NCBI GenBank assembly: GCA_946188155.1
Contig: CAMHUC010000006.1
Coordinates: forward strand, 31,934-95,933
Reading direction: 5' to 3'
DNA: 64,000 nt
Source of the DNA: an uncultured bacterium
GTDB lineage: Bacteria > Bacteroidota > Bacteroidia > Bacteroidales > Bacteroidaceae
A program made the position numbers and the translations under genes. The notes under the pieces are model-generated. The model saw only the letters and a list, made by a program, of their open reading frames with translations. It was not told the origin of the DNA and did not search any database. Of the stretch, positions 9,861-17,515 are shown in pieces (position 1 is the first letter of the stretch; each line of letters starts with the position of its first letter).

Positions 9861-10014
9861 CCGTAATAGGCAAAAAAGAAACGTACCCTCGTCTTCAAGT
9901 ACCTCTGCTACAGCTGTCGTGGAAATTAGCTCGAAACGAAATACGAAGAAAGGGTACGCCTATTACGGCGTACCTAACTTCCTCCGAGGCTCGTTTCTAA
10001 AGTTTTTCCACGAC
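9861..10014 (-). repeat. Nested inverted repeats in the leader of the phosphorothioation operon
   Basis: Three perfect inverted pairs lie between the presumed promoter and sspB: an 11-bp pair CCGTAATAGGC (9861-9871) with 9958-9968, an 8-bp pair cgtaccct (9882-9889) with 9951-9958, and a 10-bp pair gtcgtggaaa (9916-9925) with 10005-10014. The palindrome agttgatactatcaact (10039-10055) lies further upstream. They could fold the leader RNA or form operators. No riboswitch class is recognised. Confidence 0.5.
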
Positions 10015-10136
10015 TTTGTAGCCAGAACCTCTTCAGATAGTTGATACTATCAACTTTGCCAATAAGTTCTTGCACCGCATCCTTTTCGTGTCACCCTCTC
10101 ATCTCTACGACTTGGGCAGCGGACACAATGCATTTG

Positions 10137-10144
10137 CAAAAGTA
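10137..10144 (-). promoter_or_regulatory. Candidate -7 box TACTTTTG for the phosphorothioation operon
   Basis: On the minus strand TACTTTTG matches the Bacteroidetes TAnnTTTG -7 consensus. A start near 10131 would give a leader of about 280 bases before sspB. A clear TTTG at -33 is not seen at ideal spacing. Confidence 0.4.
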
Positions 10145-10242
10145 CAAAAAATAATCGAAACAGAAACAAATTTCCACTAAATTACACATTATTTAATATA
10201 TGACGTAAGTTTGAGTGGGATTTATCTCATATACAAAAGCCC

Positions 10243-10268
10243 TCCCTTGCAAAAGCAGACGCAAGGGA
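10243..10268 (-). terminator. Hairpin downstream of the small hypothetical gene
   Basis: The arms TCCCTTGC (10243-10250) and GCAAGGGA (10261-10268) enclose a 10-base loop and are followed on the minus strand by GGGCTTTTG. This fits a terminator 22 bases after the stop of the gene at 10291. Confidence 0.55.
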
Positions 10269-10290
10269 TTACCTTATTATACTAAAAGGT

Positions 10291-10548
10291 TTAGTTTACG
10301 AGAATAAGTTTATTGTTGGTCAAATCATACGTGACAGGGCGGGCGAAGCAGATCACATGCCCGTCATATATACATGCGGTGTTAATGTCACGCCGTTGAA
10401 ACTCGTCAGTGAGAGCCTTATCATGATAGGCACGCATACCTGTCCAACCACGATTACCAACCTGGTGGTTGAAGACGTTTACTAACTCGGTGATTTGCAT
10501 GTCTGCGAATTGCAGAGCGAACTTGATGTAATAAATGCTTTGTTGCAT
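10291..10548 (-). CDS. Small hypothetical protein
   Basis: I chose the ATG at 10548 (85 residues, MQQSIYYIKF...); an in-frame ATG at 10587 would add 13 lysine-rich residues. The sequence mixes a helical N-terminal half (ADMQITELVNVFNHQVG) with a basic, aromatic C-terminal half, and has no signal peptide or known motif. An A-rich stretch precedes the ATG, as is usual in this phylum where Shine-Dalgarno sites are weak, and a hairpin follows the stop. It stands alone between the defence operon and the glycosidase. The function is unknown; it may be a remnant of accessory DNA. Confidence 0.5.
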   Translation of the reverse strand: MQQSIYYIKFALQFADMQITELVNVFNHQVGNRGWTGMRAYHDKALTDEFQRRDINTACIYDGHVICFARPVTYDLTNNKLILVN

Positions 10549-10780
10549 AACGTTTTTGTTTTTGAAGTGAATACTTTTCTTCCGCATCGTACCTTGACCA
10601 CCGTGGCTCTATGCTATTGCTCGGTTGGCGAGTCCACTCTTGTGAGTGTCTGCTCTTGATGCTTCGGATGCAAAGGTACAAAGAAATAATGGATATGCAA
10701 AACAAGCCAGCACCCAAATAATCTTGGGGTTCATATATTCAAGGAATTCCCTATACATTATTATAAAATACGACATAAAG

Positions 10781-10812
10781 TTTGCTTGATTCAAACAAAT
10801 GTATTATCTTTG
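10781..10812 (+). promoter_or_regulatory. Promoter TTTG-N20-TATCTTTG driving no protein gene directly
   Basis: TTTG at 10781-10784 is followed after 20 bases by TATCTTTG at 10805-10812, a near-ideal Bacteroidetes promoter. The next start codon on this strand is about 200 bases away and has its own -7 box, so this promoter probably makes a non-coding RNA. Confidence 0.6.
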
Positions 10813-10817
10813 CACTT

Positions 10818-10933
10818 GCAAAGGAGTTGTTTGACGTAATGGTGTGCAGAACGTAGAAAACAGAACGGTTCTTGCTTTGGCAAGCGGCAAAGCCGAGCGG
10901 CCAAATCATTACCTCAGTTTGGGGAAACCTCCG
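10818..10933 (+). ncRNA. Candidate structured small RNA (6S-like fold possible)
   Basis: Starting just after a strong promoter, the sequence can form a long closing stem: GGAG (10823-10826) with CTCC (10929-10932), GTTT (10829-10832) with AAAC (10925-10928) and GTAATGGT (10836-10843) with ATCATTAC (10905-10912). The stem is separated by an asymmetric internal loop, and inner hairpins such as GCTTTG/CAAAGC (10874-10879/10888-10893) lie inside. There is no open reading frame. A bulged long hairpin of roughly 110-150 bases recalls 6S RNA, but that identity is a guess. Confidence 0.35.
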
Positions 10934-10983
10934 TAAAACACGTTAAAATCGGGAGGTTATGAGGTTTTTCCGAAAAAACTTTG

Positions 10984-10991
10984 TATCTTTG
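10984..10991 (+). promoter_or_regulatory. -7 box TATCTTTG upstream of the GH2 gene
   Basis: TATCTTTG lies 23 bases before the ATG at 11015, matching the phylum consensus. A transcript would start near 10997. Confidence 0.55.
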
Positions 10992-11014
10992 TCGCCTGAA
11001 AGTAACAATAATTG

Positions 11015-13420
11015 ATGACGACAATGATCAGAAAGACTATCCTCTTGGCTGCGGCAGTCCTCGCAGGGCTGTCGGCGCAGGCTCGTGACAGACAGAACTT
11101 CGACCGGGGCTGGCGATTCCTGCTGGCCGACTCGGCACAGATGGCAACGGCGGAGTATGACGACACATGGTGGCGGCTGCTCGACGTGCCCCACGACTGG
11201 GCCCGCGAGGGCGACTTCTTCGTGGGCCACCCCAGCGGTGCCGGGGGCGGAGCACTTCCCGGCGGCATCGGGTGGTATCGGAAGACGTTTACGCTGTCGG
11301 AATACGACAGCGCACTGGATAGATACTACATGGAATTCGACGGCGTGTACATGAACTCCACGGTCTATGTCAATGGACAGAAGGTGGGCTTCCGCCCATA
11401 CGGCTACAGCTCGTTCGAGTACGACATCACGCCCTATCTGAAGCAGGGCGAGAACGTCGTCGCCGTCCGCGTGGACAACTCCGACCAGCCCAACTCGCGC
11501 TGGTACTCCGGCTGCGGCATCTACCGCCACGTGTGGCTCACGCGGACGGCCCCCGTGCACGTGGCCCACTGGGGTGTCCATGCCGACGCCCGCGTGGTAA
11601 AGGGCAAGGGGCGGCTCGACATCGCCGTGACCCTCGAGGGCCAGGGCACCGTCGCCAACACCCTCATCGCCCCCGACGGCCGCGTCGTGGGACGCTCGAA
11701 GGGCCTCAGGTCGACAATCAACGTCAGCAACCCGAAGCTATGGTCGTGCGAGACACCTTATATATATACCCTGCGCACGGAGGTATCCTCCGGCGGACGG
11801 GTCGTAGACACCTATGAGACCACCACCGGCTTCCGCTCCTTCCGCTTCGACCCGCAGACGGGCTTCTGGCTCAACGGCCGCAACATGAAGCTCAACGGTG
11901 TCTGCGAGCACCACGACTTCGGATGCCTCGGCGCCGCCCTCAACGAGGACGCCCTCCACCGCAAGCTCACGAAGCTGAAGGCGATGGGCGTCAACAGCAT
12001 ACGCTCCTCACACAATCCGCCCGCACCCGAACTGCTGGCGATGTGCGACACGATGGGACTCATCGTCATGGACGAGTCGTTCGACATGTGGCGACGCAAG
12101 AAGACGCAGAACGACTACGCCCGCTTCTTCGACGAGTGGCACGAGCGCGACCTCGCCGACCTCATCCTGCGCGACCGCAACCACCCGAGCATCCTCATGT
12201 GGTCGATCGGCAACGAGGTGCTCGAGCAGTGGTCGTCGGCAGAGGCCGACACGCTGACCCTCGAACAGGCCAACCTCATCCTCAACGCCGGCCACGACGC
12301 ATCGACCCTGGCCAAGGACGGCGAGCTATCGGTGCAGAGCCTGCTCACCCAGCACCTGGCGGACATCGTCAGACGCTACGACACATCGCGCCCCGTCACC
12401 GCCGGCTGTAACGAGCCCGATCCCGGCAACCACCTCTTCAAGAGCGGGGCCATCGACATCATCGGATTCAACTATCACCACCAGTGGGTGAAGGACGTGC
12501 CCAAGAACTTCCCCGGCAAGCCCTTCATCATGTCGGAGAGCGTCAGCGCCCTGCAGACCCGCGGCTACTACATGATGCCCTCAGACTCCATCTACGTGGC
12601 ACCCAAGGAGTGGTGGCTGCCCTATACCGACCCCACCTACATGTGCTCGGCCTACGACAACATGCACGCCTCCTGGAGCTCGACCCACGAGGAGACCTGG
12701 GACGTGGTGAAGCACACGCCCTACGTCGGCGGACAGTACATCTGGACGGGCTTCGACTACCTTGGAGAGCCCACGCCCTACGGGTTCCCCGCCCGCAGCT
12801 CCTACTTCGGCATCATCGACCTGGCTGGATTCCCCAAGGACTCCTACTATATGTACCAGAGCGAGTGGACCAGCAAGCCGATGCTCCACCTCTTCCCCCA
12901 CTGGAACTGGCTGCCGGGGCAGGAGATCGACCTCTGGGCCTACTACAATCAGGCCGACGAGGTGGAGCTTTTCCTCAACGGACAGTCGAAGGGCATCCGC
13001 CGCAAGGCCGACGCCCATCAGTACCATGTCATGTGGCGCGTCGAGTTCGAGCCGGGTGAGCTGAAGGCCGTCAGCCGCAAGGACGGCAAGACCGTCTGCG
13101 AGCAGGTCATCCGCACCGCAGGCGCCCCCGACCATATCCGGCTCTCCGTCGACTATCAGGGCAGGCAGACCACCTTCATCACCGCCGAGGTGGTCGACAA
13201 GGACGGCAACCTGTGCCCCTGGGCAGAGGACCAGATCAGCTTCTTCGGCGACGGCGAGGGCGAGATCCTCGGCACCGACAACGGCTGCCAGACCTCGATG
13301 GAGCGCTTCACGGCGCCCAGCCGCAAGGCCTTCTTCGGCAAGTGCATGGTCGTGGTCAGCGGCAAGGGCCGCATCGAGGCCAAGTCGCCCATGCTCAAAC
13401 CGGCATCACTAAGATTTTAA
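11015..13420 (+). CDS. Secreted glycoside hydrolase family 2 protein (beta-galactosidase-like)
   Basis: The product is about 801 residues with an N-terminal signal peptide (TILLAAAVLAGLSAQA). The order is that of GH2 enzymes: a jelly-roll sugar-binding domain (about 20-190), an immunoglobulin-like domain (190-285), a TIM barrel (290-600), then DUF4982-like and Ig-like C-terminal domains. The acid/base glutamate is in SIGNEVLEQ (about E401) and the nucleophile in MSESVSALQ (about E508). The protein would hydrolyse beta-galactosides or related glycosides in the periplasm or outside the cell; exact sugar specificity cannot be read. ATG 11015 was chosen; TTG 11012 and ATG 11024 are alternatives. 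It is followed after 12 bases by an esterase-like lipoprotein, but no SusC/SusD pair is present. Confidence 0.85.
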   Translation: MTTMIRKTILLAAAVLAGLSAQARDRQNFDRGWRFLLADSAQMATAEYDDTWWRLLDVPHDWAREGDFFVGHPSGAGGGALPGGIGWYRKTFTLSEYDSALDRYYMEFDGVYMNSTVYVNGQKVGFRPYGYSSFEYDITPYLKQGENVVAVRVDNSDQPNSRWYSGCGIYRHVWLTRTAPVHVAHWGVHADARVVKGKGRLDIAVTLEGQGTVANTLIAPDGRVVGRSKGLRSTINVSNPKLWSCETPYIYTLRTEVSSGGRVVDTYETTTGFRSFRFDPQTGFWLNGRNMKLNGVCEHHDFGCLGAALNEDALHRKLTKLKAMGVNSIRSSHNPPAPELLAMCDTMGLIVMDESFDMWRRKKTQNDYARFFDEWHERDLADLILRDRNHPSILMWSIGNEVLEQWSSAEADTLTLEQANLILNAGHDASTLAKDGELSVQSLLTQHLADIVRRYDTSRPVTAGCNEPDPGNHLFKSGAIDIIGFNYHHQWVKDVPKNFPGKPFIMSESVSALQTRGYYMMPSDSIYVAPKEWWLPYTDPTYMCSAYDNMHASWSSTHEETWDVVKHTPYVGGQYIWTGFDYLGEPTPYGFPARSSYFGIIDLAGFPKDSYYMYQSEWTSKPMLHLFPHWNWLPGQEIDLWAYYNQADEVELFLNGQSKGIRRKADAHQYHVMWRVEFEPGELKAVSRKDGKTVCEQVIRTAGAPDHIRLSVDYQGRQTTFITAEVVDKDGNLCPWAEDQISFFGDGEGEILGTDNGCQTSMERFTAPSRKAFFGKCMVVVSGKGRIEAKSPMLKPASLRF

Positions 13421-13432
13421 CTTTTAACATTT

Positions 13433-14725
13433 ATGATAAGTATGAAAAAGAAACTGATTCTATGGCTGGCTGCCATGATGGCCGTCAGTTCAGCCACGAT
13501 GATCACATCGTGTTGCAACGAAGACAACCCAAGTAGCGAACCCGTTGTAGTGCCTGAGCCGCAGGTGCCCGCCGCCCGCATCACGGAGACCATCCGCAAG
13601 GAAGAGGCCAAGGCCACGGTCTACAACTTCGAGTATCCCTCAGTCGACCCCTACGGCAAGGCGGTGACCCTCTCGGGCAGCATCATCGTGGGCGACGAGG
13701 TGGAGACCGCCGGCAAGCAGGCCGCCGGCATGGTGCTCTACAACCACTTCACCGTGTTCCACAAGGACGAGTGCCCCACGCGCGGCGACCTGGGCATCGT
13801 GCTCAAGGTGGTGGGCAGCAAGCTCATTGCCGTGGCCCCCGACTATTATGGCTTCGGCTCTACGGGCGACAAGAACCAGGCCTACTGCATGTCGCGCAGC
13901 AACTCGCAGAGCAGCGTCGACGCCCTGCTGGCAGCCCGTCAGCTGCTCAAGGAGAAGGGCTACAAGTGGGGCGACTACCTCTTCAACCTTGGCTACTCTG
14001 AGGGCGGACAGACAGCTATGGGCGTGGTACGTCTCGTAGCTGAGAAGTATCCCGACATCAAAATTACTCACACCGTGGCTGGCGCTGGCACTTACGACAT
14101 CGGCGAGACCTACCGCCAGATAGTCAGCTCGGGCGAGACATCGATGCCTTCTACCGTTATCAGCACGCTGCTGGCCTACAACGAGTACTACAAGCTGGGC
14201 GTGAAGAATAGTGAGATGTTCCTCGAGCCAACCCTGAGCAACATCCCCGTCTACCTGCTCAGCAAGAACTACAAGCGCGAAGACCTGGAGGGCAAACTGG
14301 CTTCTACGAAGATTGCCGACTGGTTCACCCCAAACCTGTCCAACTTAAAGAGCGACCTATCGCTGAAGTTCATGGAGGTGTTCGAGAAGGACAACCTGTC
14401 GAAGGGTTGGAAGCCCCGTGGCGACGAGCGCATCAGCCTGGTACACAACAAGCTCGACGCCTGCGTGCCCTACGCCAACACCACTCAGATGGCAGAGTTC
14501 TTCAAGCAGGCCGGCTTCACCGTGGATGAGGGTCGTACCGAAGACAGATACGTCGACGGCAAGGTGTTCGTTTACTCCGTCAACGTGCCCGCACTGTCAG
14601 CGAAGATGGGCACCCACGAAACTGCCGCCTTGGCCTTCGTTGCCGAACTGGTTATCGTCGTCTGCCACTACCTCGACATCAAGCCCTGGTTCAGCCTCAC
14701 CGCCGAAGAGCTGGAGGGCGTATAA
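13433..14725 (+). CDS. Alpha/beta-hydrolase lipoprotein (lipase/esterase-like)
   Basis: A short signal peptide ends in a lipobox MITSC (Cys 27), so the 430-residue protein should be lipid-anchored. The nucleophile elbow LGYSEGGQT (Ser 189) and an upstream APDYYGFG loop mark an alpha/beta-hydrolase like secretory lipases or esterases; a C-terminal histidine in GTHETAAL could complete the triad. A second in-frame ATG at 13442 (MKKKL) is the more usual signal-peptide start. It begins 12 bases after the GH2 gene, so the two are probably one transcript, suggesting joint action on an esterified glycan. The substrate is not known. Confidence 0.75.
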   Translation: MISMKKKLILWLAAMMAVSSATMITSCCNEDNPSSEPVVVPEPQVPAARITETIRKEEAKATVYNFEYPSVDPYGKAVTLSGSIIVGDEVETAGKQAAGMVLYNHFTVFHKDECPTRGDLGIVLKVVGSKLIAVAPDYYGFGSTGDKNQAYCMSRSNSQSSVDALLAARQLLKEKGYKWGDYLFNLGYSEGGQTAMGVVRLVAEKYPDIKITHTVAGAGTYDIGETYRQIVSSGETSMPSTVISTLLAYNEYYKLGVKNSEMFLEPTLSNIPVYLLSKNYKREDLEGKLASTKIADWFTPNLSNLKSDLSLKFMEVFEKDNLSKGWKPRGDERISLVHNKLDACVPYANTTQMAEFFKQAGFTVDEGRTEDRYVDGKVFVYSVNVPALSAKMGTHETAALAFVAELVIVVCHYLDIKPWFSLTAEELEGV

Positions 14726-14736
14726 CTTAAAAACAC

Positions 14737-14761
14737 ACAGGAGGGGCGAATCCCCTCCTGT
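14737..14761. terminator. Strong hairpin between the esterase gene and deoD
   Basis: A 10-bp perfect stem (ACAGGAGGGG with CCCCTCCTGT) has a 5-base loop CGAAT. On the plus strand it is followed by an A-run rather than a T-run, so it may act as a processing or attenuating hairpin more than a classical terminator. Confidence 0.5.
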
Positions 14762-14783
14762 AAGCAAAAAAAAAAGAAATAAT

Positions 14784-15497
14784 ATGGAAAAAGCAAAGAC
14801 CCCCACCCCGCATATCGGGGCACAGCTTGGAGATATTGCCGAGACCGTCATCATGGCTGGCGACCCTCTGCGCGCCAAGTTCATGGCAGAGAAGTTCCTG
14901 GAGGACCCTGTTCAGTTTAACAATGTGCGAGGGATGCTCGGATTCACCGGCACCCACCACGGCCGTCGTGTCAGCGTGATGGGCCACGGCATGGGCATTC
15001 CCTCCATCGGCATCTACAGCTACGAGCTGTTCAACTTCTACGATGTGCAGACCATCATCCGCGTAGGTTCGGCAGGAGCCATACAGACGGATCTACACAT
15101 CGGCGACCTGGCAATAGCCATGGGAGCATGCACCAACTCCAACTACGGCGCTCAGTACGAGCTGCCTGGCACATTTGCACCTATCGCCGACTTCTCGCTG
15201 GTGCGAAAGGCTGCCGATGCCTGCGAACGTATGGGCTATCGCTACCGTGTAGGCAATATCCTCTCCTCGGACACGTTCTATACCGAGAATGCCCATAACG
15301 ACAAATGGACAGCCATGGGCGTGCTGGCAGTAGAGATGGAAGCATCCGCCCTCTACATGAACGCAGCCCGTGCCGGTAAGCGTGCCCTGACCATCTGCAC
15401 CATCTCCGACCACCTCATCACGGGCGAAGCGACAACCGCCGAGGAGCGTCAGACTACCTTCACCCACATGATGGATGTAGCCTTCTCGCTGCTATAA
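14784..15497 (+). CDS. deoD: Purine-nucleoside phosphorylase
   Basis: The 237-residue protein starting [14 protein letters not shown] is the length of the DeoD family, a hexameric phosphorylase that splits purine (deoxy)nucleosides with phosphate to a base and (deoxy)ribose-1-phosphate. Family features seen are the N-terminal [17 protein letters not shown] segment, [32 protein letters not shown] and the catalytic aspartate in ISDH. The start at 14784 follows an A-rich stretch; the open frame extends further upstream but over the esterase gene. A hairpin precedes and a terminator follows, so it may be expressed on its own. It acts in nucleoside salvage in the cytoplasm. Confidence 0.93.
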   Translation: MEKAKTPTPHIGAQLGDIAETVIMAGDPLRAKFMAEKFLEDPVQFNNVRGMLGFTGTHHGRRVSVMGHGMGIPSIGIYSYELFNFYDVQTIIRVGSAGAIQTDLHIGDLAIAMGACTNSNYGAQYELPGTFAPIADFSLVRKAADACERMGYRYRVGNILSSDTFYTENAHNDKWTAMGVLAVEMEASALYMNAARAGKRALTICTISDHLITGEATTAEERQTTFTHMMDVAFSLL

Positions 15498-15503
15498 ATC
15501 GAA

Positions 15504-15535
15504 ATAGGCTCCAGCAACAAACGGCTGGAGCCTAT
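15504..15535. terminator. Bidirectional terminator between deoD and pyrD
   Basis: A 12-bp perfect stem (ATAGGCTCCAGC with GCTGGAGCCTAT) has an 8-base loop and lies between convergent genes; a weak A/T run flanks it on both sides. Confidence 0.7.
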
Positions 15536-15577
15536 AAAAAGACTCAACGAATAACCTTTGACCACAGGCAAAACACA

Positions 15578-16486
15578 TCAATCAACGACACCGATAATCT
15601 CCGTTACCGACTTGCAGCCATGGCTGTCGAGCCACTGGCTGATACCGTCGCGCACCTTGATGCTGATGGTGGGGTCAAGGAAATTGGCTGTACCTATCTC
15701 AATGGCCGTAGCACCTGCCATCAGGAACTCGATGGCATCCTCGGCCGAGCAAATGCCCCCAAGGCCCACCACTGGTATCTTCACCGCCCGGGCCACCTGC
15801 CATACCATGCGCAGCGCCACGGGCTTCACCGCCGGACCGCTCAGTCCGCCCGTCTTGATGCTCAACCGGGGTTCCCGCTTCTCGATGTCAATGGCCATGC
15901 CCATCAGCGTATTGATGAGCGACACCGAGTCGGCTCCCTCTGCCTCCACGGCACGGGCTATCTCCGTGATATCCGTCACATTGGGCGACAGCTTCACAAT
16001 CAGCGTCTTATGATAGCGCTCACGAACGGCTCTCACCACGCTTGAGGCTCCGGCGCAGGTGACGCCGAAGGCCATCCCGCCGTCCTTCACGTTTGGACAG
16101 GAGATATTGAGCTCGATGGCTGGAATCCCGTCGAGGGCAGCGATGCGGGCGGCACACTCGGCATAGTCCTCGGGGGAAGAGCCACTGACATTCACAATCA
16201 TATTGGTGTCGATATCCTTTATCTGTGGATAGATATGCTCACAGAAATAATCCACGCCCTTGTTCTGCAGGCCCACGCAGTTGAGCATACCCGAGGCCGT
16301 CTCCGCCATACGGGGATAGTCGTTGCCCTCACGGGGGTGCAGCGTAGTGCCCTTCACGATGATGCCGCCAATACCGTCGAGGGGCATCAGGTCCTGAAAC
16401 TCCAGTCCGTAGCCGAAGGTGCCCGAGGCGGTCATCACGGGATTCTTCAGCGACAGATTCCCAATCTTTACATTTAGTCTTGCCAT
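15578..16486 (-). CDS. pyrD: Dihydroorotate dehydrogenase B, catalytic subunit
   Basis: The 302-residue protein is a class 1 dihydroorotate dehydrogenase: an N-terminal [24 protein letters not shown] for substrate binding, the catalytic-loop cysteine region, KLSPNVTD, and C-terminal FMN phosphate motifs [11 protein letters not shown] and [12 protein letters not shown]. It oxidises dihydroorotate to orotate in pyrimidine synthesis. Its start overlaps the end of pyrK by 13 bases, and pairing with an Fe-S/FAD subunit marks the type 1B, NAD-linked enzyme. Confidence 0.93.
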   Translation of the reverse strand: MARLNVKIGNLSLKNPVMTASGTFGYGLEFQDLMPLDGIGGIIVKGTTLHPREGNDYPRMAETASGMLNCVGLQNKGVDYFCEHIYPQIKDIDTNMIVNVSGSSPEDYAECAARIAALDGIPAIELNISCPNVKDGGMAFGVTCAGASSVVRAVRERYHKTLIVKLSPNVTDITEIARAVEAEGADSVSLINTLMGMAIDIEKREPRLSIKTGGLSGPAVKPVALRMVWQVARAVKIPVVGLGGICSAEDAIEFLMAGATAIEIGTANFLDPTISIKVRDGISQWLDSHGCKSVTEIIGVVD

Positions 16487-17250
16487 AACAACTTCTTGAT
16501 ATTAAACACCGGTCCCTCCTTACATACACACAGATTGCCCTCGGTGGTCTTCTCCACGCAGCAGAGACAGGCACCCAGTCCGCAGGCCATCAGATTCTCC
16601 AGCGACACCTCGCAGTCGACGCCAGCCCCTCGGGCATAGCGGGCCACGGCCTTCATCATCGGCGTGGGGCCGCAGGTGGCTATGCGGGTGAACTGCTCCT
16701 GGCCGAGGATGGAGTGGTTGGTCACGAAGCCTCGCTCGCCCTCCGTCCCGTCCTCAGTTGTCACCATCACGCGCCCGTACTTCCTGAATTCGTCTATCAT
16801 CAGCAGGTCACTGGCTGAACGGGCACCCAGCAGGAAGGTCGGCTCATGGCCCGTCTGCTTCATCTCTGCCCCCATATAGAGCAGCGGGGCCACGCCCACG
16901 CCACCGCCCACGAGCAGCAGTCGCTCGTCGGCAGACTGAGGCATTGTGAACCCGTGGCCCAGCGGCAACAGGCAGTTGAGCCTGTCGCCAGCCTTCAGTG
17001 AGGCCAGCCGTCGGGTACCGTCACCCACGGCTGCCACCAGCAGCCACAACTCATTCTGGCGCTTATCGACATAGTTGATGGAAATAGGGCGACGGAGGAA
17101 TGTGGAGGGGGAGCCGTCCACCCTGATCTCCACAAACTGCCCTGGCTGCATCTCGGGCAACTCACGCTCGTCTGTCAACTTCATCAGCACATAGCGCTCG
17201 TGGATCCGTTCCACCGATTTCACCCGGAGGTCGATTATAAACTTCTTCAT
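16474..17250 (-). CDS. pyrK: Dihydroorotate dehydrogenase electron-transfer subunit
   Basis: I chose the ATG at 17250 (258 residues, [10 protein letters not shown]), giving the usual PyrK length; the open frame continues to 17340 across the promoter. FAD-binding RRPISI, NAD-binding [13 protein letters not shown] and a C-terminal cysteine set ([11 protein letters not shown]...CVC) for a [2Fe-2S] cluster are present. It passes electrons from PyrD to NAD. It is first in a two-gene operon with pyrD. Confidence 0.92.
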   Translation of the reverse strand: MKKFIIDLRVKSVERIHERYVLMKLTDERELPEMQPGQFVEIRVDGSPSTFLRRPISINYVDKRQNELWLLVAAVGDGTRRLASLKAGDRLNCLLPLGHGFTMPQSADERLLLVGGGVGVAPLLYMGAEMKQTGHEPTFLLGARSASDLLMIDEFRKYGRVMVTTEDGTEGERGFVTNHSILGQEQFTRIATCGPTPMMKAVARYARGAGVDCEVSLENLMACGLGACLCCVEKTTEGNLCVCKEGPVFNIKKLLWQD

Positions 17251-17279
17251 ATCTTCACCTTTGCTTATACATTCAGGCA

Positions 17280-17287
17280 CAAAGGTA
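17280..17287 (-). promoter_or_regulatory. -7 box TACCTTTG for pyrK-pyrD
   Basis: On the minus strand TACCTTTG lies 29 bases before the pyrK ATG, with a TTG about 22 bases further upstream. Confidence 0.55.
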
Positions 17288-17461
17288 CACAATTTATCAA
17301 AACGAGCAAGGGAAATCATCCAGAAATTTGCATATTTCAATGGATTTTTGTATCTTTACCCTCTCGGAAGAGGAACTGACCACACAACTGCACCAGGACA
17401 TTGAACTGATAGCCGAGCGCAACGTATGTTTTTATCTGCTGAGGTTTTTTGCTGAAAATTC

Positions 17462-17492
17462 TTTGTCGTTTCAGAAAATCTTTGTACTTTTG
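17462..17492 (+). promoter_or_regulatory. Promoter TTTG-N19-TACTTTTG for the amidohydrolase gene
   Basis: TTTG at 17462-17465 and TACTTTTG at 17485-17492 are spaced by 19 bases, matching the phylum promoter very well. The ATG at 17516 follows 23 bases later. Confidence 0.65.
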
Positions 17493-17515
17493 TAGCGAAT
17501 TAAAGAAAGAAACCG

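Noticed and set aside
42..9873. DndBCDE with DptFGH restriction, or a BREX system
   Set aside because: There is no DndB (DGQHR) or DndE, no PglX or BrxL, and the DUF4007 plus large ATPase plus PAPS-reductase order fits the Ssp type better.
9451..10044. A 197-codon plus-strand frame across the start of sspB and its leader
   Set aside because: Most of it is antisense to the DUF4007 gene; the rest crosses the inverted repeats and shows no family motif.
17340..17495. A 51-codon plus-strand frame (MDFCIFTLSEEELT...) before the amidohydrolase gene
   Set aside because: It contains the amidohydrolase promoter, has no promoter of its own at proper distance and no recognisable motif; at most it is a remnant.
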